Assembly: GCA_964019425.1 (NCBI GenBank)
Contig: OZ025792.1
Span: forward strand, 806,001-870,000
Reading direction: 5' to 3'
Origin: Flectonema sp. DT1601
Lineage: Eukaryota > Euglenozoa > Diplonemea > Diplonemida > Diplonemidae
Length of the DNA: 64,000 nucleotides
Below, piece after piece: positions 1 through 11,110 of this stretch. Position numbers and translations under genes: made by a program. The notes under the pieces were generated by a model. The model saw only the letters and a list, made by a program, of their open reading frames with translations. It searched no databases and was not told the DNA's origin. Numbering within the stretch: position 1 is the first letter of the stretch; each line of letters starts with the position of its first letter.

Positions 1-1774
1 GTTTTGTTTTGTTTTGTTTGCAACAAATGAATTTTTTCTGCGCGTTTTTTGAAATCAAAATCCTTTGCAGTTTGCAACTCAACAATCTGCAGTAGTCGGG
101 TGACCCAATTCTCTTATTGTGGAAACTTTTGGACTCGCAAAAATTTTCAAATGACTCTGCGACCAATCCTTTTAGAGGATCTGATAATGTGGTCTCCCAT
201 GACCGTATTTAGTCTTGCAGTTCATTGCCATGCTCAATTCAGTGCTGAAGATGGAAGTTGTCTTCTATTTTCTTTCAGTCAGGAGCGCAAGTTGCTGCAT
301 TTTCTTTTATTAACACATTTATCTTTACTAACTTAATATTATTATTTAATGATCAGCTCTCTAATATTCTTGAGGGTCAACATGAGAGTTAGCAACAGTT
401 ATGTTGGTGGAGGTTTGTCCTTCAAATCAACTCGCTGGCGACAACGATGCTGTTTTTGTTTTGGTTGGGTTGTTTTTGTAAGCTCAACTTTATTGATAAA
501 GTTGTGGCATTTTGCGGTAATTTATTCCTGTCATCTCTTCGGTAATCCTTTCTGTCACTTCTAATGAAAATCAGATACGTGTTACTGGTGAGGGAGTGAA
601 ACCGTACGAAGTTTATTTAATTGCTTTCGAGGGGATGCTAAAAATAAATAATCTCAATACCTCTGAAATACGTGAGACGTCGCTAATTGCTTACCTTTCT
701 TTTATTTTATGGTTTTCCGTTGGCTGAAGCTAAGCTGACAATCATTCTTATTGGATAGGGACCGTTCACTTTTGTGGAATACTTCTAGTACAAGATTCTT
801 TGTTTCTACTTTGTTCTATTTCTTACCTAGTTTGAGGGAACCAACCAAGCAGTGCAGTAAACGGTTCTTTGTTAACAAGGGGCTAAAAAATATTGTTTTG
901 GTAAAATCCCTTTTTTTTTTTTCAATCCTTATGTTAAGTACAACACCTGTTAAACAGATTTAAATATATTTCAAACCTCTCGGTGTTGTGGATAATTACA
1001 TTACTCTTCTTCATTTATCTTTGAAAGTTCACTTTTGTGTGAAGCGCTTCGTTTCATTGATATGGCTTTTGCTTCGCAATCTAAAAAACGTTTAAAAATA
1101 TGTTTGTAATTGTTGTTCTGTAATTGAATTCATGAACTTATTACAGCGGGGAACTTAATTAATGTTCAAAGTTAGGATCAGTTCATTTCTTATGAACGGC
1201 AGATGGCAGCGTTCTAGTGACTCTGTGTTCCGCTTCTTGTTTTGTCTTTGAAGGCGTCGTGCGTAAAGCACGGTGAGCAGTGAACCACACTGCGATGAAT
1301 CTACGCTGCCAACCTTCTTTTTTCGTTTGCGTCCTTTTCCCTGTGTAAAAGTTCATGTACCTTGAATAATCTCATACTAACTTGCAGATTGCTGAATGTG
1401 TGTTTCAGTATTTCAGCTATTTTTTTTTCCCCTTTTTTTTCTCTTTTTTTTTTTTGTGAATGCGATTTTTTTTTTTGTTGTTTTTTAATTTAGTACTTGT
1501 GGTACTTGTCGATCTTTATGGAAAGAAATCAGATCCGGGTTTGTGTCCTGTATGGAAGTGATAAACTTTTATGTTGCTCGTGTTTAGTTTTCTTTTACAG
1601 AAATTTCAGAGTTATAAATAAGAGAGGTCATCAGCCCTGCAATTTGGAGGCGCGTTATGACTCCAGCGTTGTTTAATTGGATTGGATGACAGCAAAATAT
1701 AAATTTAGTTTTTTTTAGAAAACTGATCGATTTAGTTTTCATCAACAGAAATAAAAGTTATTTGTAATAATATT
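1..1774. other. AT-rich spacer, no gene seen
   Basis: Only short, composition-driven open frames occur here and none resembles a protein. The plus strand is T-rich, with a strong run of T tracts around 1420-1480. The last part is the leader region of the plus-strand gene that starts at 1775. No tRNA, rRNA or spliced-leader RNA gene was recognised. Confidence 0.5.
1730..1748 (+). promoter_or_regulatory. Putative trans-splice acceptor of the plus-strand gene
   Basis: A pyrimidine-rich stretch ends in TTTTCATCAACAG at 1748, 26 bases before the start codon at 1775. It has the same layout as the acceptors in front of the minus-strand genes, so it probably marks the 5' end of the mature mRNA. Spliced-leader addition is inferred, not seen. 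Confidence 0.5.
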
Positions 1775-2287
1775 ATGGGCTGCTCGCAATCACAGGAAGA
1801 GAAGAGAGTTAAGCACGCTCCAGCGAAGAGAGGTGTTGGGGGATTTGGAGCACCTACAGAAACTAAGAATCCAACACAGCTGCCGACTGGAATCTTTGAT
1901 GAAGGATCGTGGAATTCACTGCCTCCGTGTGATGTCGCTGATGAGATTCAGAACTTACATCCTTCAAAAGGAGGACCTGATAATGGAATAGTAATCCTAT
2001 CCAACTTGTACAGAGCAATCCATTTGTTGAGTGAAACAGGAAGACAAGACAAGGGAACGAGAAAGCTTCAAACCAATCTCATTGAAAGCAACGGCACTGT
2101 CCCCAATGCTGCGATGGAGATCGCTGAACACGTTGGTTTTATGAAAATACCGGACAAGCCAGAGAAGCTCCTCGCAGAAGACCCCAACACAGGAGCATAT
2201 GTCAGTAAATTAAGCAGCACTGAAATTAGAGTACTTCTCGACTACATTGAGGCGTGCATTGGAGGTGTTCCTCAGCTGTTCCCGTAG
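1775..2287 (+). CDS. Small protein with N-terminal acylation motif and PUB-like domain
   Basis: This 170-residue protein begins MGCSQSQ, a classic N-myristoylation plus palmitoylation signal of the kind used in kinetoplastids to send proteins to flagellar or plasma membranes. Residues about 72-160 resemble a PUB domain: a helix starting VILSNLYRAI, then a segment ending NGTVPNAAMEIAEHVGF that matches the typical pattern of a Gly/Pro turn, a leucine-rich helix and a conserved Gly-Phe. PUB domains bind the C-terminal tail of the AAA ATPase p97/VCP. The start follows a splice-acceptor-like AG at 1748. It is the only convincing plus-strand gene in the window and converges on the minus-strand array. 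The acylation call is firm on sequence; the PUB assignment is a by-eye resemblance. Confidence 0.7.
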   Translation: MGCSQSQEEKRVKHAPAKRGVGGFGAPTETKNPTQLPTGIFDEGSWNSLPPCDVADEIQNLHPSKGGPDNGIVILSNLYRAIHLLSETGRQDKGTRKLQTNLIESNGTVPNAAMEIAEHVGFMKIPDKPEKLLAEDPNTGAYVSKLSSTEIRVLLDYIEACIGGVPQLFP

Positions 2288-3651
2288 TGGCACACCACAT
2301 GTTTGGTCTCACACAAGTTTGCAATTGAAGTTGCGAGGACCGGAACGAGCGAAGACGGCATTCAACTAACTAATAAACTCATATTATAACTAACAAACAT
2401 TCAAAGTAGTTGAACTTCTTCTTCTTGTCAACACTAAATAGCGTCTTGACAGGCTCACGTGAAGAAATTAATTACTTGTCACGTTGTGAAGGCACGTGGC
2501 ATTTGACTCCCAGAAGGTTTTTGTACCTGTGGTTGACCTAAATTAAATAAAACCAGGGGCAGAAACGCGATAAATTACTTTTTTGATTTTTGTAAAAGCT
2601 TTTCTGTTCTTCACATTCTCCATTTTTAGCGTATGTTGCAGTTTTTATAACTTAGCTTTGTTCTCTACTTTTTTTTCTACTTGAGTGTTGCAATAATTCT
2701 TTTTTGGTATCGGCTCTCCTCAGTAGTGGACAAGCAGAATTTAGTAAGGATTTGAGGCTGAACCTCGAGCGGTCTTTAATTTTTTGGGTTTTTCTTTATT
2801 TCTTAAAAGGGGTGCGCGGTCTCAATTATTTCTTCTCTCCAACAGGGAAATAGATGTTCCCCTTCTGGTCGGGACTCTTTTTTAATAGCATTTTCTTTTC
2901 AAGAGATCAGAAAACTCAACAAAATAACTATTCGGTAGTTGGCTGGAAGGGATGGCTCTTAAAATTAAGAAGCAAATTCTGTATGCAGCTGATCCGCAAA
3001 CCAGAACTTCTATTTTTGTTTCTCTGAATAACTTTATTTTTTCCCCTGTTGAAAATCGGTTGTGTTGTCAACCCAAGGTTCGGCAATTAGCTTTCTATCA
3101 CAGATTCGGTTCGACAGGGCATCGGCAGGGAATGGGGTGGGATTAAAGATTATTGAGTGGTGAACACAGGATAGAGAAATCTGATATAGGGGAGATTGTT
3201 ATCGTTCAAAAGGCATGATGAATAGTAATTTTATTGCAGAAAGATAATCGGTGATTATGCAGATGGCCTATCGATATTTGTTAGCAGTAGACTCTGAAAT
3301 GAGTCTGTCAATAGAGAAGACGTAGTTTTTAGCCGGCATGGTTTGGGCTCTGTAGATTCCTAGACTGTATCTTCCATCAACTATAAAACTGGAGGCCCAT
3401 TTTACCTTTTAGATGATTTAGGCTTAGTACCTTGAGCACAACTGAATCGCGATGGAAGAACAACCTTTCAGTGGAATTGGTCTTCAAAAGATGGAATGCA
3501 CACTGCTTAGCTACATCTGCTGAACAGAAGTTTCATCCTGATATCTCTCGGAGTTTGCACTGGCCACTATAAATTAGGTGTCCCGTCGAATCGAAACGGC
3601 CCATTACAACCTACACAGAAGTAATCTGCACCACAGTGCATGTTTATTCAA
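2288..3651. other. 3' flank and spacer, no gene seen
   Basis: This stretch follows the plus-strand gene and runs to the piggyBac-type element. It holds T-rich tracts and only short open frames with no recognisable protein character. It is the beginning of the gene-free convergent strand-switch region that continues to 11754. Confidence 0.5.
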
Positions 3652-4106
3652 TTAACCCTTACACCGCCGTAGAACCCCCAAAACAGCAGGTCCAAAATTT
3701 TACTGTTTTTTCAAAAAGAGAAAAGGTAGAAAACCTATGTACCAAACCGGACACGACAGGTGCTATTGACCTGTGGTGCCCTGCACACCTAACGGTGCCT
3801 TAGTGCGTTGTTAGCAGGCACATTCAGCAGAATAAAGTCGCAGTGTCGCACTCAACAGTTTCCATCCATAGCATGTTATTCCTTTCCGGTATTTTGAAAG
3901 GGATGATGTTTCTGTGCAACATCATCCCATGTCAGAAGGGGCCCAAGTAAAGAGAATGCCAAATCACAGCCGATATTAAATTGAAAAATCAGCCCCTGTT
4001 TTTTGAGCTTGCAAAAGCCCTGTGGTAGCGGGGAATACACAAACAACCCGCATCATGGCACAGCAGGTTCAGACACAGGAGGGTTACCACATGGTGTAAG
4101 GGTTAA
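3652..4106. mobile_element. piggyBac-type MITE with TTAA target duplications
   Basis: The element body runs from 3656 to 4102 (447 bp). It starts CCCTTACACC and ends GGTGTAAGGG, a perfect 10-bp terminal inverted repeat. It is flanked on both sides by TTAA (3652-3655 and 4103-4106), the hallmark target-site duplication of the piggyBac superfamily, whose ends begin CC and finish GG. Beyond the perfect 10 bp the inverted repeat continues imperfectly for roughly another 15 bp. There is no long open frame inside, so this is a non-autonomous miniature element mobilised, if at all, by a transposase encoded elsewhere. Clean ends and intact duplications suggest a fairly recent insertion. Confidence 0.8.
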
Positions 4107-4468
4107 GTATACTTCTTTACCAGGTGCATACAGTATAGGAAGGCTAATTACTTTTTTTTTTAATTGACTGATAATGTAATTGCTGTAATTATAAATATCC
4201 TGGTGTATAAAAAGTCTCCAAATCAGCAAAAAATGGCCAAATCCACCACCTTTATTTATATCCAAAGTTTTTTTAGTATCATTCACAGAAAACACTTTGC
4301 AAAATTCAGATTCCAGAAATTTTTTTTTTTCTTTTTGACCTTTTTTCTTTGACTTTGGTAAATTATCGACATTTTGAACTGGTTAAAGTTCTACAGGCTG
4401 GTCTTGTGTCCTGCACTGTTGATCTCTTCTTATGGTCTGTGTTGAAGTATGCAATCGCCCTTGGCAAC

Positions 4469-5130
4469 AAAATTTTTTTCTCATCACTTTTTATATTTTA
4501 AGAAAATGGTTAACAGGAATTTATGAAGACTTTTGGGTAGATCAAGAGATAACTATAAAAAATGTGTTGCACCTTTTTTAGGAGATCTGTAGCAAAAAAT
4601 TGAAAAAATAAATTTTTCAGAAAATATTATAAAGGAAAACTTTTTTTAACTGCCTACTAAATTGGCAACCATACACCTAAATTTCAAAACCATACCAAAA
4701 AAAATTTTTCATCACATTTTATACTTTAAGAAAATGGTTAGCCATTTTCTAGACCTGCTTGGGCACAAAAATCCAGCATTTTTCCTTAGGCAAAATTATT
4801 TCTTACATTTCTTACTTACTTCCTACTGAAGAAAATTGGCAGCTTAAATTTGCTTGCGGGAAGAAAATAAGCAGCCAAAATTTGCTCAGAAGTGCTACAT
4901 AAGCATTGATTGCGGAAAGGTGGCAAATAACTGCAAAAATGAAAGGGATTATTTATTACCCAGATTGTCTAAACCATAACAAAAAGACAGCTTGGCACCA
5001 AAACTCTAAAATCTTTCTCCACTCAGAAATTTGTGAAGCCTTTTCGAGATCGATAGATTGAGAGATAACCATAAAAAAGGTGTACCCTGTTTTTTTGGAG
5101 GTGGCGCAAAAAGCAGTAAAAAAAAAAAAA
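4469..5130 (+). repeat. Diverged AT-rich direct repeats
   Basis: Two related segments recur. A block around 4469-4515 (catcac, an AT stretch, then ttaagaaaatggtta) is echoed at 4699-4741. The block 4516-4605, containing tgaagacttttgggtagat and agagataac, is echoed at 5024-5130 with clear but imperfect similarity, including the same transition to an A-rich end. The second copy runs into a poly(A) tract at 5119-5136. They look like decayed copies of one dispersed or tandem repeat. The family was not recognised. Confidence 0.45.
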
Positions 5131-5458
5131 AAAAAAATTCCATGACAAAGGCAAAGAACTGCAAAAGCAGCAATTTTCTTTCCGCAAACGCCCGCCGTGG
5201 GTCATCAGATCATTTGGTAGTGCCAATTCCGGGTCAATTTGCAACACTCTACTTTTCTTCCTGTAATGCACCAGTCAACACTTACTTAACACCAGACCAG
5301 CTTGCGGGAAAAAACAGAAGCCTTATTTTCAGTACGGGGGTAGCTAGGCCTGGTGCAGTCAAAGGCCATCTCATGTGCATGAGTTCTGTTGCGGGCTGGG
5401 GCGAGCCGTGGTTTGTGAAGCAGGGGGATGTTCTGCTGAAGCAGCTGCGAATGCAGCA

Positions 5459-5597
5459 TATGAGGCGGTGCAGAAACCCCCCCCCATCTTTTCGTATCGT
5501 ATTAAAGGTCCCCCCCAATTTTTACCAGGCTATTCTGTGGGCACCTAATACCCAATCCGAGCTCACCACCCCACGAAAATAGTATCCAAAAAACTCC
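5459..5597 (+). repeat. Partial direct copy of the inverted-repeat end sequence
   Basis: This segment starts TATGAGGCGGTGCAGAAACC and is nearly identical for about 100 bp to the segment beginning at 5710, apart from a short insertion in the C-rich tract. Similarity stops near 5597. It is a truncated third copy of the end sequence that bounds the element at 5710-7440, showing that the sequence is repetitive in this genome. Confidence 0.65.
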
Positions 5598-5709
5598 AAA
5601 AAACATTATTCCATCAAAGGATTAACGAAAGAAAAGAATTCAAATGCGACTCGAAAAAAAAAAAGAAAATGATAATAAAACGTTTCGAAGTAAATTCAAC
5701 GAAGCAGTT

Positions 5710-7440
5710 ATATGAGGCGGTGCAGAAACCCCCCACCAATTTTTACCAGGCTATTCTGTGGGCACCTAATACCCAATCTGAGCTCACCACCCCACGAAAA
5801 TACTATCCAAAAAACTCAAATCCGGTACTGGGGCATCCTCTAACTGCTCACCAGTTTCAAAATTCTATATTTTTTGACTGTTTCTGGTACTTTTGCCTTG
5901 TGTCTCTGTTGGTTGCCCTCAAAATGCTCAAAAACCAGCTTAGCAGCTACATTGCAGAAATTTGTTTACACCCTGGGTTCCTATGAAGACTGGGATGATA
6001 GGAACTGGAGAAGTGATGAGACAGGGGAATCTGAGAACTGCAGAGTACGATATCGGGTGGTGATTCTGAGTCACCCTCGCTGGCAGTGATGGGTTGAGCA
6101 TGATGTGGGCATGCTGTTCACAATAAGTGCACCCTCAGGGTTACTGGGGTTTTTCTAGAATCTATAGCCGCTTGAGGACGCTGCTACAAGCTCTATGTTC
6201 CAGTGGCTGGGGATGGCAGAAGTGAATAAGACCGAGGAAAGGAATTGTGGAAGAATAGGGACAAGAAAGTGGAGTCAGTGGTTGCCTGTCAGTTGTAACG
6301 CCTGACATGAAAAATCAGGTTCAATAAGAACTGGTAACCACTAGTGGTACCATAATATAAAACTCCTCCAAGTATCAAAAAAAAGGAGAGAGGCAGTTAC
6401 TATTACTGTATCAACTAGTCGATAATAACTCCCCTCTAAAAGACACTATCTCATACACACAGTACTGTTCTCTACCTGGAGTTGAGTTTCAGCAGTTTCG
6501 GCGCTGTATGGATGTGTGCAACTACCGTCTCGCAGGCAGCAATCTCTGAAAGAAGCTTGCCTTCCCGGCATCTTCAGTATTCGCCACATGTATCTGTGAT
6601 GTTGACAGACGTAATGGGTGGATCTCTGGGGCCTTCAACATCCTTCTGGCGCTCATAAAGTCCGAAGCTGGGAAGCGAACAACAATGAGAGGAATTATTG
6701 AAATAGATTCTCACATTGGAGATAAGAGACATGTCAGGTGTATTGAGAAGATACATCTAATCCATCCTGGTGACTATATCATGACTCTGGGTTATAAAGA
6801 AAAGGACTTCTAATGACAGAAGGGCCAAATTCCCCTTTCTATCAACAGGGGAAATAGTCTGCTTGGGTGTGTACTACATGAGCAGTTTGGAACTGAGGTT
6901 CAGTGTGGCCATAACAACTTCCTACTCCCACACATCAACCAGAATGCGATAGTAACGTATCCGGTTATGAATAAGTTCTTCTTGATGTCTGAGAATGACA
7001 AGATGATTCACTATCGGGCTGATGCTGGTAGGCAGCTTGAGAACACAACCGTCATCAGCCTGTTCTGTAAAATAGGTTGATCAGCTTGGGTTAACTTTTT
7101 CCCTAGTCGGCATGGCAAGTCCGAATGTGGTTGACACTTTGGCAATATCACATCTGTGCTGACACTCGCATCTAAATCGCAGGAAATCTGGGCCTTCAAG
7201 AAAAACAAAATTTCAAACATAATTTCTACCAGTGCCACACAGCTTGCAAGGCAAATGTTACTAGAAACAGTCAAAAAAGTGAAATTTTTAAACTGGTGGG
7301 CAGTAAAAGGGTTCCCCAGTACCGGATTTGAGTCTTTTGGATACTATTTTCGTGGGGTGGTGGGCTCGGATTGGGTGTTAGGTGCCCACGGGATAGCCTG
7401 GTAAAAATTGGGGGGGGGGGTTTCTGCACATCCTCATATG
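5710..7440. mobile_element. Element-like segment bounded by about 220-bp inverted repeats
   Basis: Positions 5710 to about 5930 and the reverse complement of about 7220-7440 align over roughly 200-220 bp. Both start TATGAGG, pass through a C-rich tract, AATTTTTACCAGGCTAT and a GGGCACCTAA motif, and continue past CAAATCCGGTACTGGGG to a shared TTTGACTGTTTCT segment. The roughly 1.3 kb between them has no convincing open frame. The structure fits a non-autonomous DNA transposon with long terminal inverted repeats (foldback-like). No clear target-site duplication was identified, so two chance-inverted copies of a dispersed repeat remain possible. Confidence 0.55.
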
Positions 7441-7620
7441 TTTAGTGTTGGCGGAACCCGCCAGGGTGAGCTGGAAGAGCAGCTGGGGATTGAGGGTGAT
7501 GACCCCTTGGACCCCAATGCGACTATTGTAAAACGAAAATTGAAGAAATCATCAGGTAAGACTCATACAACAAGAAAGCGGTGCGGGGAAACGGGAAAGT
7601 AATCTGCTGGGGTCTGGGAA

Positions 7621-7733
7621 GTAATTTGCTTCCCATGTCTGTACAGCACCTGAATAAAGAATATAAAGTAATACGCGCAACTGGCAGAACAGATACTAAG
7701 GACATTCATGCGACCCTACCCTAGTCTTAGATA
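7621..7733 (-). repeat. 113-bp inverted repeat, left copy
   Basis: The reverse complement of this segment matches 10095-10207 with about 8 mismatches over 113 bp by eye. The pair faces inward around the tyrosine-recombinase and reverse-transcriptase fossil, as inverted terminal repeats do in DIRS-type elements. The high similarity compared with the decayed interior suggests either a young insertion or sequence exchange between the two arms. Confidence 0.75.
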
Positions 7734-7977
7734 GGTTCACCGCGTGTTTTGAATTGAAGGGTGGGAGTGGGTGGCTGTGAACTGCAGAAGAAGTTCGATA
7801 ATAACGATAAAACTAATAACAGTACCACTCACGCCGAATATATAATATGCACGAGGTAAGGGAAGTGGAATAAAATAAGCACAAAGTAATTTCGGTAGTT
7901 TATGTTTTCTTTATCATCGGCGCTGCTTTAGGGCATGGTAGCAAATTACCTAAACGCAATGACAAACCCCAGGGCAA

Positions 7978-8540
7978 ATGCAAGTGAGGTTGTGTCCCCT
8001 TCTAAAAAGGCACAGGCTGTCGTTAATTACAGGCACCCAACGATCAGAACGAAACAATGTTCGCATCCTCCCAACTGCTGCTAGTTCGACGAAACACATC
8101 AGAAAAAGCACATCAGAAAAAAGCTGCATCCCCATCATCACCTCGGTATCAAAGCTGCCATCAATAGCCAAGCTTCCATCGGTCACAGGCACTCGACGAA
8201 GCATAAGCGAAGCAGAAAGGGACCCTGTTTACATCCTCTCAGCCACAAAGACACTGTTACTCTTAGGTGCTCAACGGAATCAAAACACATTAAGCCGGGA
8301 TCATATCCCAATCACAAGTTCAAGGTTGATATCAATAAGCAAGTCAGAACGGAACCCCATTCACATCCTCCCAGCTACAAAGATGCTGTTGCCTTTAGGT
8401 GCTTGAAAGGGTCGAGGCACACTGAGGCGAAGCCATATCTCAATTGTACAGTCGATAGTAGATGCTCGACAAAGCCTGAATGCAGTAAAACAACAAAGCC
8501 TTGTCCTGAAACCCAAAGGCAAGCTATTAATTATAGAAAC
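7978..8540 (+). repeat. About 132-bp imperfect tandem repeat inside the fossil
   Basis: A segment containing catcctcccagctacaaaga near 8366 recurs about 132 bp upstream (near 8234) as catcctctcagccacaaaga, and more weakly about 170 bp before that. A further degenerate unit follows. The units lie in the gag-like region of the retroelement fossil and encode a repeated basic peptide pattern. Unit borders are approximate. Confidence 0.5.
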
Positions 8541-10094
8541 TCGGCGGCGCTTAAACAGGTTGATTCTGAGACAGGACCCCACAAGTTCAGAGCCTCAGGA
8601 AGACATGGGTACACGAACGAAGCTAAGCCCAGGGCCCAAGGCATCAGGCAAGAACTTGGCAACTCAGGCCAAATTCAAAGGAACCCAAAGGCCAGTTCGT
8701 TCAAATACTCCACCAAAAACCTGTTCAACACTGCAGAATAATAGGAAGTCCCGATCGCACAACAGACAGAGTGCTAACGGAAGGCTCACAAGAGAATATT
8801 GTTGGAAATATCCTGCTGAACATGATGGAAGGTGGCAAATTTTTGGGAATGGACAATGGACCGCTCCTAAGTCTGGCTGAAGCACTGGGAGCATCAGGTG
8901 CAGCAATTCCTCTGGAGCAGGCCTTGCCTATAAAGCATGTCGGCCTGATAAACTGGGCAAAAGTGCAGAACAAGCGGGCCTGCCTGGCAATGTTGGTTTG
9001 TTGGAAGGCAGCATCAAGGTGGGGCGAGACTGCTGCTTTATCAAGGGATCAGTTCATAGTACTAAGGCCGTACGAAATAATAATCGATTGGTTTCGCACA
9101 CCCAAGGGAAGGAAAGCAAATCCATACTCGCCCAGCAGGTGGGCAGTCATCAGTGGAAGGCATGCCGATCAGAGACTCTGGTAAGGCAAATGGGAGACTT
9201 CGAACAACCCCACCTGGGATACTTCAAGGCTGGTGAAGGAATTCCAGAAGGACAACACCATGAAGAAATACACCGCCCATTCGATAAAGCGAGGTGCCAT
9301 CAGCTGTCTGTTAGGGGTGCTCGCAACAAGACGGCGACAGTCAGGAATCAGCGAAATCCTGATAAGCAGATTAGCAAAGCATGCAGGGACTTCACCGATA
9401 TCGAGCACAACCCAGGTATGGGGGAAATCCTATTGCAATGGCCAGGGCACTGAGAACAGCGGATGTCACTCGTTCCCTTTGAGGGGTGATATTGGACGGT
9501 CAGATGAGCGAGAAGTGATTCGAAAAATGTCAACTCAATTCACGCATCGTTCCAAAAGTACACGTTTGCCCATCACACCTGATGAACACCCTGCACCGCT
9601 TCATGTTTCAAAGGCGGGGCCTATGGATGTACCTTTTTTATTAAAGAGGATGCTACCTAAGGTTAAGCGCTTTCACAGATTCCGCAATATCAATTGAGAG
9701 GGGCTTTCAGTCGAAGTTTAGCAGTAAGCATGCTTCGGGGTTGGTGCAATGTGGGGTTGCAGTTTCAAGCCTGTCCTTATCTCGGAGCTGTGCACCCTGA
9801 AGTTGCATCTTGCAGGGATTTTAAAACTGGGTTCTATCAGATAAGTATTCCAGTAGAGTCTAGACCCTTCTTCGCTTTTTATGGCTCTTCTGGTAAGTCA
9901 TATGCTCTTACTCGTTTACCGATGGGGCATGTATGTGCACCTGAGCTTATGAACACCATTGCGGCAGTTGTTGCAGGCGACCCGCTTTTTGTTTTAGAAC
10001 AACATGCAGAGAGAGATGTCAGCATTCATTGGCGGATCGATAATATTCGTCTCTTTGGGCCAAGACAGGCTGTTCAGGCTGCCACTTCTCGGCA

Positions 10095-10207
10095 TATCTA
10101 AGATTAGGATAGGGTCACATGAATGTCCTTAGTATCTGTTCTGCCAGTTGTGCGTATTAATTTATATTCTTTATTCAGGTGCTGTGCAGACATGGAAAGC
10201 GAATTAC
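10095..10207 (+). repeat. 113-bp inverted repeat, right copy
   Basis: This is the partner of 7621-7733, in opposite orientation and with about 8 differences. It begins TATCTAAGA and ends GAATTAC. It closes the VIPER/DIRS-like fossil on the right; sequence similarity stops immediately outside it. Confidence 0.75.
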
Positions 10208-10472
10208 TTGACCACTTCTCATAGCAGAAGGGGCATTTGTAAAGGGCCTGAAAAAATTGTGCATAGTGTGAAAGGTATGGTATCTTTCTCATAGCTTGTA
10301 GAATTATCAGCAGGGATAATAACAACAAAGACATGCTTGGACAGAGGCAGGGGATCAAGGAAATGGCTTGCACCTGTTTGCTCCCAGAGCAGACCTGCCT
10401 TGCCATGTGTTCATACCTTCGCGGCTAGGTAGGTTTCGAAAGAAGTATGATGATCCAGCCGGCGAACCATGA

Positions 10473-11110
10473 TTAAACTTGAGGGAAACCATGATTAAAC
10501 TTTTCGGAAGTAATATTTAGACGTCTTCGAATTGCAGCTGCAACATTGCCATCGTCAATATATAACTTGATAAAGCTGTGACAAGCTACTGCGAGGTTCT
10601 TAAACTTGTATCCTCGGTTGAGTAGTCTGTATGTTACGAACTCGAACTCTTGTAGAAGATCTGTCTGATTATTACAGATTCTGAGTGCTCGTAGGAGCAT
10701 GGTGGTGAATATATCGATTCTTGAGCAGCCGAGTGCTGGTGAGTGAATCTTGTTGGTATTATGTGCCATCTACGCGCTTTGTCGTTAACGCTAAGACGTA
10801 TCCATCTGTTGTTTGATTTTGTGGTTTCGATTCGAATTCTAATTCCGATGTATGAAACATCATCAATACCATTAGAGGTCTCGGTGTAGTTCAGTTGGAA
10901 TATAATTCTGCTGGTGGGTTGCAGTTCCATGTAAGGAAATCGTCTATGTACCGGCAAGAGTAGTCGTGTTTGCGTGCTAAATCTAACCCTCCTTTTGCTA
11001 CAAGGTCATCCATAAATTTAGATTCGATTCTGTAACAGTAGAGATTAGCTATATCGCTACTTGCGTTGCTGCCCATGGGAATGCCAACTACATGTCTCCA
11101 TAGTTTTCCT
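10473..11110 (-). mobile_element. Reverse transcriptase relic, possibly Penelope-like
   Basis: The minus strand carries a decayed reverse transcriptase. It has a palm-domain segment reading VGIPMGSNASSDIANLYCY, followed about 30 residues later by the catalytic-type box RYIDDFLTWN, and then a downstream region with RALRICNNQ and YRLLNRGYK that resembles the region following the palm in a family of invertebrate and protist reverse transcriptases usually grouped near Penelope-like or other non-LTR elements. It is broken and incomplete, with no recognisable ends. It is a different element from the adjacent plus-strand fossil. Confidence 0.55.

Larger units (their letters stand above)
7621..10207 (+). 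mobile_element. Fossil tyrosine-recombinase retroelement (VIPER/DIRS-like)
   Basis: A broken retroelement reads on the plus strand between 113-bp inverted repeats. Its parts, in order, are: a basic, Ser/Thr-rich gag-like region with internal repeats (about 7.95-8.75 kb); a tyrosine recombinase region (about 8.77-9.46 kb) with recognisable catalytic-domain features such as TAHSIKRGA and an AKHAGT box; and a reverse transcriptase fragment (about 9.69-10.10 kb) with RDFKTGFYQISIP and RLPMGHVCAP. Recombinase before reverse transcriptase is the order reported for VIPER elements of trypanosomes, unlike classical DIRS. It carries several breaks and lacks much of a complete polymerase region, so it is a fossil of moderate age. 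Confidence 0.7.
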
